A stretch of DNA of 64,000 nt from Aquanectria penicillioides (GCA_003415625.1 PYIU01000007.1:3410001-3474000); one strand, 5' to 3'; shown: positions 40,424 to 52,294, numbered from the stretch's first letter. Notes: a model not told the origin generated them from the sequence alone. Made by a program: numbers and translations.

Positions 40424-42477
40424 CTATCGAGCACTCTCTGCCTCTTCAAGAGCGGCAAGCACCACCTTTGAGATAGCCAGCACCTTTTCTTCCTCAAACT
40501 TTCTTCCAACAATTTGAATACCCACGGGTGCTCCATCATAAATTTCTGGGTCATCTATCAGATGAGCATTAGAATGTGAAGCCTCACAAGAAAGCTTTGG
40601 GAGCGATGGACTCACAGGCCGCCCAATTTAGTCGGTCTTTTTCATTCAATGGTTCATATGTGTTGTCAACCAAATCGACAGTCTTATCAGCTTTAGTAAC
40701 TGGGATGACAACAACTGAGTAGTTCATGAGGTTTATTGCCTCGGTATATGCTGGGAAAATTTAACGTTAGGATATCACTTGTTGGATATCATTGGAGAGA
40801 CGAACCGCTATGATAGTACTTTCCGGGAATCACTGCGGCATGAGGTGCTACTGGCATAATTACTGCATCAACAATTTGACCTATGGTACTGTTAGTCTGC
40901 CAATGCCCTGAAATTCTGGTAAAACTTGCCGTCATCTTTAGAAGTAGAATTCCAGTAATCAGAGTATTCCCGTTCATAGGCAAGGCCCTGTAGAGTGAGG
41001 TTCTGGTATTCCAGCAAGTCTATGGGCGGCCGGAGTGGAAACTTGTTCTCCAAGTCTGGGATCAGTGGCTCGCCAGACAGTGCCAGGTTTTGGTGAATTT
41101 CATTCGCCCCATCAGCTTTTAGGAACGAAACCTATAGCAACTTCAGCAGGGGAAACTTTAGGGAGACTGACAACTTACATGCACGCGTTTCGCGGTGGTT
41201 TGAGAAGGAGGGTCCCAATCCACAACCTATTGGCGCTGGTTAATTAGGTCTCAAGGGATATAGAAACCCCAAGATTTCGTTTATTATGTACCTTGTGCCC
41301 ACAAATCTGTAGAGCTTCGGAAACAAGACGCAGGCCTCGGGTGATGGGCGGGTGAGGCCCGACAACTCCATCCGTCCAGAAGACACCAAACTTCAATGCC
41401 GGAACGGAGGGCATAGATTGACCATTTGCATCTGCTCGGCAGAGATAGGAATCAAAGACGGCCTCGCGAAAAGGCATTGGAACTACAGCTGGGTCGCGTA
41501 GCCAAGGTTCCGTCTCTAGCACGGATTTAAAGACGAGCTCTAAGACCTCGATCGACGTTCCCATGAAGCCGATTGTGGAACGATAAGTATTCTGCCCTGG
41601 GTTAGTGTTGGCCACATCGCGATATGACAACCGCTCCGGGGTAGGCTTGATAGAAAAAGTGCCACAGAAGGCAGCAGGAATGCGAACAGACCCGCCAATG
41701 TCACTTCCAACTCCCATGGTGCTCCCTCGTAATGCTTGTATTGCACCTTCACCACCCGATGACCCGCCACAAGAGAGGTTCTGATTGTTTGGATTCAAGG
41801 TTTGACCAATGATGTTGTTCTTCGTCTCGCCAAAAAGAAGCGTTTGGGGTAAACTCGTCTTGCAGAACAGGACTGCTCCCAATGAAAGCAGCTCAGTGAC
41901 GATCTGGCTCTCGATCTGGTGAACTTGACTTGGATCATCGATTCCGAGATTGCTGCCAATCCAACCGACATATCCCATGGTAGTATCGATTCCTTTCACG
42001 TGAAACTGGTCCTTCAGGCTGATTGGAAGACCATGTAGAGGACCTACGGTTTGGTGATTCTTGGTGAAGTAATCGTCCAGGTATTTTGCTCGTTCGAGTG
42101 CTTGGTCAAAGAAAATTTCATGGAGGCAATTGTTCTTTCATTCAACGGTTAGATGGAGACTTGGTCATGCAGTAGTATTAAGATGTGCTAACAATCTGAT
42201 GAGCGATTGCGGCTCGCTTGCAAAAGGCCGCCGTGACCTTGAGTGCGGATAGCTCGCCATCCTTGATGGCATCGACAATCGGTAGGCTGTCCATGGACGT
42301 GATGAACAATTCTTCGTCGTTGAGAAACTGCTCGATGAAGGTGCCTGTGAGATTGCGCTGTCGGTTGGCGCGGACGATGTCGTTCGGCGCGAGTCGCCAC
42401 TGCGGTCCGATCTTGGCCAAAGTGGCAGCGCGCTTGGCGGCTGCCCTGGCCTCCCACGGCATTCGGCATATTCTCAT
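40424..42477 (-). CDS. acetamidase-type amidase (amidase signature family)
   Basis: Seven exons on the minus strand: 42477-42193, 42134-41292, 41226-41179, 41131-40930, 40880-40806, 40750-40616 and 40554-40424, giving 572 residues in one frame. The intron 40929-40881 starts GCAAGT, a GC-AG intron; without it the V-D-A-V-I-M-P-V-A-P block cannot be joined. The amidase triad is visible: Lys in P-I-S-L-K-D-Q-F-H-V-K-G, cis-Ser in G-G-S-S-G-G-E-G-A and nucleophile Ser in G-S-D-I-G-G-S-V-R-I-P. Family members such as Aspergillus AmdS hydrolyse small amides for nitrogen. An internal Met four codons in (M-P-W-E-A-R) could also be the start. Confidence 0.9.
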
Positions 42478-43214
42478 CGCTTGCGAGAGCCCGGCCGATT
42501 GTTTTCTTGGTAATTAGTGATTACGTGGATAGCAGCGATATCTTTAACGAGGAAGATGATCTGATGAAGCGGGGGAGAATTGACGAGATCATGAGGTTGG
42601 CCAAATAGGCTGGCCTAGGTACCTGCTTGATGTGACTCTGCACCCAACAATTCATAGTGGGCATGTGTTCATGCCATCACTAACATTGGAAAGCTTAGGT
42701 TGGACACACCGGGTCGATTGGATGGTGGCGAGTGGCCGAGATAGAATTTTAAACGATTACGATGAAGTAATAGTGACGTCGTGCTATAATTACGGTGCAC
42801 AATCAAGATTAGAATGCGAAATGAATGTGCAAGGGATTTCACAAGCCAAACGCATAATCCAACCTAGAAGTGTTGCAATAGAGCTTGTAAAATGGTACTT
42901 CCCCAACGCCGAGCCATTCTGGTTTTGGAAATGGAGCAATCATAGGCATCTAAGTCGAGTCAATCTAGCATGCCAGACTCATAGAAAGCCCAACTGCAGA
43001 TAGATACACTCAACCGGAACCACATCATGGAAACTTGCACTACATGACAACCTTTATCAAAGTAACCTGGAGATAGGGTAGTCTTTCCAATTTGACCCAC
43101 CTTGACACCTAGTGATCCCTGAGTGCTCGCGGTGACGGCATGGCTTCTCTGAGGCAATTGTGAGAGCTACTCAGTGAATAATAACGACGGCCTCCGTCAA
43201 CCAATAAGAGCCAC
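42478..43214. other. intergenic, no gene seen
   Basis: Amidase promoter and upstream flank of the tRNA gene. One 123-codon frame has no motif. Confidence 0.55.
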
Positions 43215-43297
43215 GCCCGGTTAGCTCAATCGGTAGAGCGTGAGACTCTTACGAGTACGCGATCTCAAGGTTGCGGGTTCGACCCCCGCATCGGGCT
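43215..43297 (+). tRNA. tRNA-Lys(CTT) with a 10-nt intron
   Basis: The cloverleaf is complete. Acceptor stem GCCCGGT pairs with ATCGGGC (43290-43296). D arm is TAGCTCAATCGGTAGAGCG, anticodon stem TGAGA/TCTCA, and anticodon CTT lies at 43248-43250. T arm is TGCGGGTTCGACCCCCGCA, discriminator T. Bases 43252-43261 (cgagtacgcg) interrupt the anticodon loop one base 3' of the anticodon, the canonical position of nuclear tRNA introns. A and B boxes of the internal Pol III promoter are intact. Confidence 0.93.
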
Positions 43298-44060
43298 GTT
43301 CCTATAATACGATTGCGAGCATACGCGAGGCTTTCTTTTTGCCTATGTTGCTATCATGGCACAATCCTTGTTGAGCCCAGGCGACAAGGAGGAGAATATG
43401 AGACACATGTCCCAGTAGATCGATCGATTTCCTGACTTGACATGTCTCTGGTCCCGACTCTCAATTGGTGCACCATGAGCACTGATACCCTCGGTCATTC
43501 GCGCTTCTTCAAATCCGCCGTCCTTTATGGCACCAATTTTTATTTCCGGGCGCGAGACCGCGAGATGAACTAGCCTTGTAGCCTTGCTTACTCTCTCTAA
43601 TTGTGCTATTTTCGCTTATGTGTTATCTTTTACCCCGGAAAAGTCGTTTGAGCTCGCCTTTCAGGTTCTCTTATTTCCAGCGATCTAGCTTTACACAGGG
43701 CCTTGTCGGACGTCGGTAAACCGTCTGAGCCCGACCAAACATACTAACCGAGTTGGTTTACTACAGGCTGAGCAAGAGCCAAGCCATTACCACTCATCCC
43801 ACTTGAAGCCGAATGAATAATTGTTTCGGATTTGTAATACTCTCATGTATCACAGCCTTCAAAATATCTCCACAAAGCTGTGGAAGTTGATATATATATT
43901 GTTGAGCCTCCCCACGAAGATCAGATCTTGGCAAACCCCACTCACACAAATCTACCTCCACGACCAAGGTACAAGATCAAATCCACACATATATACCATT
44001 GTCAGAAAGTGTCATTGCTCTTCACTTTGAATAAATTAAACCCCCATTTCCTTGCATAAG
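43298..44060. other. intergenic, no gene seen
   Basis: No T-run terminator of good quality directly after the tRNA was found, only short T stretches near 43,335. The rest is presumably the promoter of the esterase gene. Confidence 0.5.
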
Positions 44061-45035
44061 ATGACCCACTCTAGCACTGACAGCGCCTCTCGCTTTTCTA
44101 ACTTCGACATCACTCGAACAACATATAAAACTATTTCGGATCATGAGATAGCTGCTTATGTGCTAGTCCCCAAAAATGCAGATAAATCAAAAAGCAGTCC
44201 AGTGATCCTTCGATTTCACGGGGGTGGCTTCACAACTGCTTCCGGCTTGTTCGCGGACTGGTTCGCTCCATGGCTCCTTGAGCTTGCAACACGACACTCG
44301 GCGGTCATCGTAAGCCCTGATTACCGCCTTCTACCGGAGGCTAAAATCGGCGATGCCCTCGAGGACGTGGAAGATTTCTGGAAGTGGGTTCATGATAAAC
44401 TGCCCGCACTGGTCAGCGAAAAATCCGAGGGAGCAGTTCATGTCGACACATCTCGCATCCTGACTGCTGGCGACAGCGCTGGTGGCTATTTTAGTCTTCA
44501 ACTGGGCCTAGACCACGCCGATGAGATCAAGGCTGTCACAGCTTCTTATCCCGTGGTTGACTCAAAGGGAAGCCATTTTACCGAGGCGCATACTAAGTCG
44601 CTGCTTGGAACCCCACACCATCCTGCTGCGCCGTACGATGAGCATCTGGAGAAGATTAAAAAAGGCGAAGTGCCCTCTATCATTTCTGCGGACGAAAAGA
44701 TGGAGCGGATTCCACTGATGTTTAGTATTATTCAAAATGGAAAATGCAAGGAATTGATGCCTTATGACCAGAGAGAGGTTCACATCCTGGACAGGATCGA
44801 CGATGGTGCAAGATTTCCACGCGGAGGTGTCCTGGTTCTGCATGGCAAGGGAGACAGCATTGTTCCCGTCGATGGAAGCGTTAAGCTGTTGGAAAAGATG
44901 AAGGAGCTTGACCCAGAAGCGAATTTCCGACTTGAAATTCAAGAGGGTGATCATGGGTTTGACGGAAATGCAAAGCTCGACGATGAATGGTTGGCTGCAG
45001 GATTGAAGGATTTGGTAACTAGCTGGCTTGGTTAA
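44061..45035 (+). CDS. alpha/beta hydrolase, HSL-type (fold-3) esterase/lipase
   Basis: 324 residues, single exon; the ATG at 44061 (M-T-H-S-S-T-D) is used. The oxyanion motif L-R-F-H-G-G-G-F, nucleophile elbow A-G-D-S-A-G-G, acidic residue in H-G-K-G-D-S-I-V-P and catalytic His in E-G-D-H-G-F are all in order, so the enzyme looks complete. No signal peptide, so it is probably cytosolic. Family members hydrolyse short acyl esters; in fungi some act in detoxification or secondary metabolism. Substrate unknown. It is isolated from other catabolic genes here. Confidence 0.88.
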   Translation: MTHSSTDSASRFSNFDITRTTYKTISDHEIAAYVLVPKNADKSKSSPVILRFHGGGFTTASGLFADWFAPWLLELATRHSAVIVSPDYRLLPEAKIGDALEDVEDFWKWVHDKLPALVSEKSEGAVHVDTSRILTAGDSAGGYFSLQLGLDHADEIKAVTASYPVVDSKGSHFTEAHTKSLLGTPHHPAAPYDEHLEKIKKGEVPSIISADEKMERIPLMFSIIQNGKCKELMPYDQREVHILDRIDDGARFPRGGVLVLHGKGDSIVPVDGSVKLLEKMKELDPEANFRLEIQEGDHGFDGNAKLDDEWLAAGLKDLVTSWLG

Positions 45036-45524
45036 TCTGAGCATCACAAGGCATGCAAATGGATCCAATAAATTATTAAACGGAAGAATTTCTAAATATT
45101 GTCGCATGATACGAAACTTTCTGTGCCTCACAGAATGACCACGCAGTGTCTTGCCAACGTTCTGAACTTACACTGAAAACCCTGAGCGGTTGTGGCTGTG
45201 ATGAAAACGCGGAGACCATGACTCAAAGCGAAAATTGCGACACTAATAAAACCATACAAATCCGGATGCGACTAACCCAAGAAGATGCAGGTGTGAGGCA
45301 CGATGTCGTATTAATCACCCTGTGTGAGGCACCATACGAGTGCCAAGAATCAGTTACCAGGGGCGCGAAGTTCAAATGCTGCGCCACAACGACATGGGTG
45401 AATTCAAGGGATAAAGGGAAAAAGGCGAGTGCGCGCCGTAGCTTGAGAAGGAAGAGAAACAAGAATGAAATCCCCCAACCGATATTCAGTGCCCCTTTGG
45501 CGTGGAAAGCAACCCGCTTGAGAA
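45036..45524. other. intergenic, no supported gene
   Basis: A 141-codon plus-strand frame (45146-45571) overlaps the next gene and has no motif; it is not called. Confidence 0.5.
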
Positions 45525-46309
45525 ATGAACCCGCCGCAACCCGAAACACCACAGGCCGGCCAACAGGCTGATGCCCCAAATGCCACGGGATATGCGATGC
45601 CAGTGTACGGAGTGCCGGTGTATCTGACGCCGGTATACGCAGTGCCAGCACTGGGCCCGGAACAGCTGAACCCCAAACGGTCTCGCGCCCCTAAAGCGTA
45701 CGGTTTCGTGCACGGAATCAACCGACTAATTGGCCTTGGGGTCGACATTGCAACGCTTGTTACCTCTGCTATGCTCACTAGATGGAGTAGAAAAGCTGGG
45801 TATGGTGCTGGTGGAATTGCTTCGGTATGTTTTCAAGTATCATGAGGTTGAAGCCTGGAGAGCTAAAGAGCGCTTGCTATTTCAGGCCTTTGTGCTCCTT
45901 TGCAACGACGCCTCGGAATGTGCCGCCGCACTCGATGCGAGTGGGAAAATCCGAAGACCAGTGTCAGGACTAATCGGCACCCTTGACTTCATTGGCCTCC
46001 TGGCTTGCGCTCTTGTAGCAACTTTCCTGGGCTTGTCGGACTGGAACTATTTTGAAGGTGGCCCACGTGCGGCGCCGTGGCAAGACAACATGTCTCTGTG
46101 CGCTGCTATACTTGGTGCGAATGCGTAAGATTGAAGTTTCCAATGCCAGAAGCTTTCTAATATTGTTTTCTAGAGGGTTGCGACTCATCTTTCTGGTCTG
46201 GAACTGTGTTGATTGCTGTGTGAGAAGCAACAGGAGGAAGAGGGTGCGTGAAATTACCGAAGCTTACGAGAGAGAGGCGAGAAGACAGCAAAGGGCTTCA
46301 AAGCCGTGA
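45525..46309 (+). CDS. small multi-span membrane protein of unknown function
   Basis: Three exons, 45525-45824, 45886-46124 and 46174-46309, join in phase to 224 residues. Introns are 61 and 49 nt with GTATGT and GTAAGA donors. The N-terminus is Pro/Gln-rich with a repeated Y-G-V-P-V-Y/Y-A-V-P motif. Hydrophobic segments follow: L-I-G-L-G-V-D-I-A-T-L-V, L-D-F-I-G-L-L-A-C-A-L-V and L-R-L-I-F-L-V-W-N-C-V. A basic helical tail (R-E-I-T-E-A-Y-E-R-E-A-R-R) ends it. I do not recognise the family. Its stop lies only about 150 bp from the retrotransposon, so its 3' UTR may be affected. Confidence 0.7.
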
Positions 46310-46457
46310 TATCTTGATATATTTCAGCTGAGGGCGAACATTGAAGAAGAAGTGATTTGGAAGCGATTGCCGAGTGCTAATGGAACGACTTACGTTAATG
46401 AGAGTATGACTGAGACATGTGGATTCAATGGAAATATTTCGAGGTCAGGGGGGGTTA

Positions 46458-46462
46458 ATCTT
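46458..46462. repeat. target site duplication (ATCTT), left
   Basis: atctt directly before the left LTR; the same five bases follow the right LTR at 51969-51973. Confidence 0.8.
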
Positions 46463-46721
46463 TATAAACAATATACAGGCACGCGCAGGGACGGTCACAG
46501 CGGGCGACATGCGCAACGGGTCGGTCCAGATCAATTGGGATTCGTAAGGAGCAGCTAGATAGTAGTCGCAGAATGCAGTCACCTATTTACAGTGCAGGGA
46601 TTCCCTTATGAGGATACATAGCCTCAAGACCTAGGCCCATAAGGCCCCTAAGGTCGGCTTGTGGCCGGCCGCTATATTTATAGCAGCAACTACCTTTACC
46701 TGGCCGCTATATCTATTAATA
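46463..46721 (-). repeat. left LTR (3' LTR of the minus-strand element), 259 bp
   Basis: Aligns without gaps to 51710-51968; differences are nearly all C/T or G/A transitions. Its outer (left) part keeps GC-rich sequence (acgcgcagggacgg) while its inner end is mutated (tatatctattaata versus tatatccgtcaaca). Confidence 0.88.
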
Positions 46722-46729
46722 CTCCCTTT
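46722..46729 (-). other. polypurine tract
   Basis: Minus strand AAAGGGAG directly abuts the left LTR, where the plus-strand primer of an LTR element on the minus strand should be. It has survived in an otherwise A/T interior. Confidence 0.65.
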
Positions 46730-47875
46730 AAGCCTAACTAAAGGCTTGTCTTTAGGTGCTATTGTAAGGCTATTCTAACCTTCTTTATATATATATTCTT
46801 TATATAATTATAGAGTTATTCTTTTTTTATTGCTAGGGCGATTATTTGCTTAAATAGGACTTTTTTACTATAGTTAAGGGCATTACTATAAGCTCTTATA
46901 GGCACTATTTGCATTTACTTTAGTGTTTTTAGTATAGTATTTTTTTTAATTTTAGCCTTAATTTTAAGGTATTAATAAAAAAGTAATGCAATAGGCCTAT
47001 TAATAGCTTTATAAATATATTAATAATATTTTTAATAAAAGGGATATATTATAGTTTAACTATATTATTTTTAATAGCCTTTTTTATAAAGTAATATTGC
47101 ATTTAAATATACTTTATATAAGTATAGAATTTAAGATTATATATTAGCTTTATAGTGCTTTAGTTATTTATAAAGATTATTATTAAAGCAATTAATAGGC
47201 TATTAAATTCCTTTATAAAGCTTTTTATTTATATAATTTATAATATTGCTTTTATTAATATATAGTATTTAGCTTCTATTAAGGACTTTATTATAGTCTT
47301 TTAATACTTATTAAACTATATAATTAGGCCTTTATTTATAAGGAATATATATCCTTTAGTTAATTATACTATCTTTAGGCAGCTAGTATAGTTAAAGTTA
47401 TAATAGCTATAAAGATTAAATGGATTGCTATATAACTTTTCCTTAAGGCAGTAATAATAGATAGAGTAATTAAGGCTCCCTTTAATGTATTGCAATATCC
47501 TTTTTATAGCCTTAAGTTATTACTTACTTAAGCTATTTAAGAAGTATGCCTAAAGACTATATATAAAAGCTAAATTAGGCTAGCTTTACTATAAAAAATA
47601 GTTAATTTTTCCTACTATTAATATATATTCTTTATTAATAGCCTTTATGCTAAAGATATTAATTGCCTTAATTAAGTAATAGATTTCTATTTCTATTAAT
47701 ATATTTATAGCTTTATAGTTAAAGTATTTAAATTACTTAAGGATACTTATTATATAGTCTCTTTATAATAGTATAAGCAATCTATCTTTTTTTACTATAA
47801 TAGCTATACTTAAAAAAAGCTTAGGAAATTTAAGTAACTTTATCTTTACTTTTTATATAAGTTTATTAATAAAGG

Positions 47876-47950
47876 TATTTATATTTTTATTATTATTAGT
47901 AACTATAAGTATATTATTTATATATATAGCTATAATAATCTTCTTTACTT
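47876..47950 (-). pseudogene. reverse transcriptase relic with YVDD changed to YINN
   Basis: The minus strand reads V-K-K-I-I-I-A-I-Y-I-N-N-I-L-I-V-T-N, the copia RT catalytic block with V to I and both Asp to Asn. Each change is the G-to-A result expected from RIP. The Y-I-N-N codons are at 47913-47924. Loss of both catalytic Asp makes it inactive. Confidence 0.75.
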
Positions 47951-49673
47951 AATCTATATAGATTGCAGTATTGCTCTATAGCCTCTTAAGGCCTAATTTA
48001 TTAAGTATTTTCCTTAATTTTTTCTATTACTATTAGGCACTTTACTTAAGGCTATATAGGGCTATAAATAACTATATAATATACTTAATGCCTTATTTAT
48101 AGCCTACTTTTTTAGCTAAGTGTTTATACTTTAGATCCTTAAAGAACTTATTAAGTAAAGAGAAGATTATAATATAAATATCTTTTTTTAGCTCTTTATT
48201 TAAATATACTATAATTATATTATTCTATAATAGCTTCTTTTTAGTCTATATAGTATAAATAAATAGCATTCTTTAGAAGTTAGCTCTTATAGTTAAAAAG
48301 AAGGTTTTTTAATAATTAATGCCTTCTTTTTGCATAAAGCTATATACTATAAGTTAAGCTTTATATATAACTATTATACTATTTTTATCTCTTTTATATT
48401 AATTTACTTACTTTACTATAAGTAGTCTCTTGCCTTTTAGTAACTCCCTCTTTAGGATAAATTTAAGTATACCTTTATTAATAAAGGTATAAATCTCCTT
48501 AAAGAATGCCTCTTTTTAAAGGTTAGTATTTAGCCAATTAAAAGCATTATAAACTATAGCTAAATTGGCATTAATATAGGCAGCTAGAATTTACTTCTTT
48601 ATAGCTATTACTAGTATTATAAGGTATCTCTTAAAGTTATTAAATGCTCCTTTTAGCTATAATTAAATAATCTTTTTACCTTTTACTATAGGCAGTAAAA
48701 TAGGCTTATAGAATACTATATATATTATTATAATAACTTTCTTTATTTTAGCGTTTTAAATTCTATATGCTTTAGTTCCTTAAAATCCTATAAAGATTTC
48801 TTTTTAACTATAAGGCAGTATCTTTTTAAATTTATTGCACTTTTTCTATTTAATATAAATAAATGCCTTTAATCCTAGAATCTATAGATACTTAATATTT
48901 AATATATATTCCTTTTTTAGGATTAAATCTATAAAGTAAACCTTATAAAGGGTCTTTTAGTTTAGTAATCTTATTGCTATAATATTAGCAATATATATAA
49001 CTATAAGGATAATCTCTTTTTATAGCCTAAAAGGGATATTTATTGCTATTATTATACTTTTTGCCTTTTTTTAAATTATATAGTTTGCCTATTTAATAAA
49101 GCCATTCTATTTATAGCTATATAATAGTATAATAATTATAGAGATCTCTATCTTTAAAAGGAGTTTATTAACCTTTCTATTAATAAATTTATAGCTGCTA
49201 TTAAACTATATCTTTTAGGGTAAATTATAGGCTATAATAGTTCTAAATACTAAAAGATCTTTTTTTATTAAGATAGTAGTATTGCTTTTTTTCTTAAGTA
49301 AATTACTATAAAAGTAATAGCTTTTATTATTAATTATAAGCTTAAAATACCTTTTTCTATTATATATATATAGATTTAGCTTTATAAGATCTATATAAAA
49401 GAAATTAAGTATATAGTCTACTCTTTTTTATAGTATTTTTAGTAAGAACCTTATGCTTTTAGCAAGCTTATAGTCTTTATAGGGTATATTAAGTAACTTA
49501 TAATTATTAAGCCTACCTTTTATAACCTTAAAGGTATAGTTAAGGGCTTTTTAATCTATATAAGTAAGTCTTTAGTACTATATTCTTGCCTTAAACTATT
49601 CTATCTATATTAGCATTATCTTAAGAGTAAAGTAATAGCTTATTGTACTTTCTATTGCTTTAAGTAAAAACCC

Positions 49674-49916
49674 TTAATTAAGGACATTAAAGATTATAAA
49701 GATCTTATTATTACTATTAAAAATCTTATTTTTAATTATATAACTATTAAAAAGATAGACTTTTTTATTAAAGATTACATTTAGTAGGAAATCTTTAATA
49801 AGGACTATATCTTTAAGTATTATAGTTCTTATTCTCTCTCCCTTTATAAATAGTATAACTATTGCTATTCCTATAGCTATAGGGTATATAGTGCCTTTAT
49901 CTATAAAAATTGGCAT
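49674..49916 (-). pseudogene. copia protease relic
   Basis: An 80-codon frame on the minus strand keeps the shape of the copia protease/pre-integrase junction: A-I-G-I-A-I-V-I-L-F, then I-I-L-K-D-I-V-L-I-K-D-F-L-L-N-V, comparable to the usual L-x-D-V-L-Y-V-P-x-x-x-x-N-L. The catalytic Asp-Ser-Gly is not inside this frame. It fixes the element's orientation and order. Confidence 0.55.
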
Positions 49917-51709
49917 TATTTTATTGAGTTTATACTATTTATTTTCTTTAAACTATTTAAAGTTATTAATAGTATATATATTAACTTTTAAGTCCTAAAG
50001 CTAGCAGTTTTTTTAATTAATAAGGCCTAATTCTATAGATATTAAAATAGTAATAAAGTTACTATTTCCTTTAGCCTTTAGTGCAATATTATTATTAATA
50101 TTAGGGGGATTATATAATTGCTATTTTAGTAGGCTAGAAATTATTACTATAGCTGCCTTTTCTATTAATAACCTTATAAAAGTATTACTAAAAAACTTCC
50201 TTGCTTTTAAGCCTTTATAGTATATAAAAATAGTATTATTATTATTATTAAAGTTATTTTTAGCTTTCTTTATATTTTTAGCACTTTACTTACTTAATTC
50301 TATATATAGAGCAGTCTTTTTAGTCTTTTTAATAGTTTTATTATTATTATCTTTTTTCTTTAACTTTTTATTTTTATTGCCTTTACTTTCCTTTTATAGA
50401 GATAGATAGTTCTTTATAATATAACCTTTTTAATTATAGTTAAAGTATTTATTGCTTTTAGGATCTCTTTTATAATTATTCTTTTTATTTAATTAAATAT
50501 TTATTTATATACCTTTTTTATTACTAAAGTCTTTACTTTTCTTTTAGAAAGTCTATAGACTTTTAGCTTTATTAATAAAGTCTTTTTGCATCTTATAGAT
50601 AGATTAATATTTCCCTTTTTACTTATAATTGCATTAAAGTGCATTTTACTTAAAAAAGACCTTTTTAATACTATTTATAAACCTTATCTTTTCTTAATAC
50701 TTAAAGAGCTTACTGCTAGCTTTAATAATGCTATTTATAATATAGCAAAAGTTATTAATATAACTTTAAACCCTTTATAGTTTCTTTAGAGTTAAAGACT
50801 TTAATTTTTAATAAAGGTTAGCTAGACTTTATTAAAACCTTATATTATTATACCTTTTTATTAATAGCTTAATAGCCTTTATATTAATCTTTATTAAAAA
50901 TAATAATAGCTTTAGTTTCTATAAAACTACTATTTTTATAGTAATAATTAAATATATTTCTTTTAAATATAAGATTTTAATCTCTTTATACTATTTAATA
51001 GCAATTATAGTATAAAAAAGATATCTTTTTTAAGCAGCTTAATTCTTTAATCCCTTAAGTATATTATCTCCTTTTATCTTAAAGTTAAAACTAATAAAAT
51101 CTTTAATTTTAATTAATTATAAGTTTATAATCTTCTTTTTGCTTAAAGTAGGCTCTATTAATATCTCTTTATTTCTTAAGAAACTAAATATTTTATTTAA
51201 AGCTCTTAAGGGCTCCTTTAAGATATAAAAAAGTTAGCTTTTTTAATACTTAAAGCTTTTATCTTTATTATTTTCTACTTTAAATTTTAATTTATCTTTA
51301 GGCTATATTTTATACTTAATCTTTAATTTATTTTTAATTTTTTAATTAAAATGCTTTTATAGCTTTTATATTTATTATATTATCTCTATTATTTATTGCA
51401 TTATAATACTTAAATTTAATTAAGTCTTTTATAAGTCCCCTTTAGTAGACTTTATTAACCTTTTAAAAAGAAATAAAAGATCCTTAAGATTATCTTCTCT
51501 TTTAGTAAGATCTTTTTTATTATTAATCTATTTAATTGCTTTAATAATAAAGATTAACTTTAGGGCTAGCTTTAAAGCTATTGCTTAAGTTTTAGGACTT
51601 TAACTAATTAATATTATAAGCGCTAACTTTAAGGGATAAACTTTAGGTTAATTTAAACCTTTTAAATAGCTATAATTTCTTCTTAAATTAAAGCTTTAGG
51701 CTTATAACC

Positions 51710-51968
51710 TATAAATAATATATAGGCATATATAGAAATGGTTATAGCAGGCAATATATGCAATAGGTTAGTCTAGATTAATTGGGATTTATAAGAAGCA
51801 GCTAGATAGTAGTTGCAGAATGCAATTACCTATTTATAGTGCAGGGATTCCCTTATGAGGATATATGGCCTTAAGACTTAGGCCCACAAGGCCCCTAAGG
51901 TCGGCTTGTGGCCGGCCGCTATGTCTGTAGCGGCGACTACCTTCGCCCGGCCGCTATATCCGTCAACA
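51710..51968 (-). repeat. right LTR (5' LTR of the minus-strand element), 259 bp
   Basis: Direct repeat of 46463-46721. Its outer (right) part is GC-rich and unmutated (gtagcggcgactaccttcgc), its inner (left) part is converted to A/T, the mirror image of the left LTR. Confidence 0.88.
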
Positions 51969-51973
51969 ATCTT
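51969..51973. repeat. target site duplication (ATCTT), right
   Basis: Matches 46458-46462. Confidence 0.8.
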
Positions 51974-52294
51974 AATATTTACCAACGAAAAAAATCAATC
52001 TATTTAAGTAGCATATATATATACTCAACCAACTGAAGTGTAGTTTATTTGATCTTAAGATGCTCTGATTTGTATTCATCATGCCGTTGTTTTGTTCGAC
52101 AATCATTAAAATCCTCATTTCTATCCACTGTCTGCATGTCACAATCTTTAAGCGAGCAGTTCGTCATAGTTAGACTGGGGAGAGTTGAGGGTACTATAGA
52201 CAAGTAAATTCTTAAAACTTGCATTAAAATGTGAGTAAAACCCTATGAGGACATAAGTATCTCATATCTAGTACTAGTAGGAAGGAAAGAAAGT
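51974..52294. other. spacer between retrotransposon and HET pseudogene
   Basis: Moderately A/T-rich, no gene. Confidence 0.55.

Larger units (their letters stand above)
46463..51968 (-). mobile_element. complete Ty1/copia LTR retrotransposon, RIP-mutated
   Basis: The 5,506-bp element has 259-bp LTRs at both ends, a 5-bp target duplication (ATCTT) and a polypurine tract next to the left LTR on the minus strand. On that strand the LTR begins TGTTGACGG. The protease relic (49,674-49,916) lies upstream of the reverse transcriptase relic (about 47,880-47,950) in minus-strand order, with room for an integrase between, which is the copia order. The interior (46,722-51,709) is almost pure A/T with stops in all frames, as expected for extreme RIP. 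No protein can be made from it. The gag region would be about 50.0-51.7 kb but nothing is recognisable there. Confidence 0.9.

Noticed and set aside
50586..50780. 64-codon frame in the A/T-rich element
   Set aside because: Random Ile/Leu/Lys/Asn frame in RIPed DNA; no match to a retrotransposon domain that I can see.
46473..51965. LTR boundaries of 246 bp with ACAAT as target duplication
   Set aside because: The LTR similarity extends further on both sides; the 259-bp solution gives TG...CA-type ends, an abutting polypurine tract and another perfect 5-bp duplication (ATCTT).
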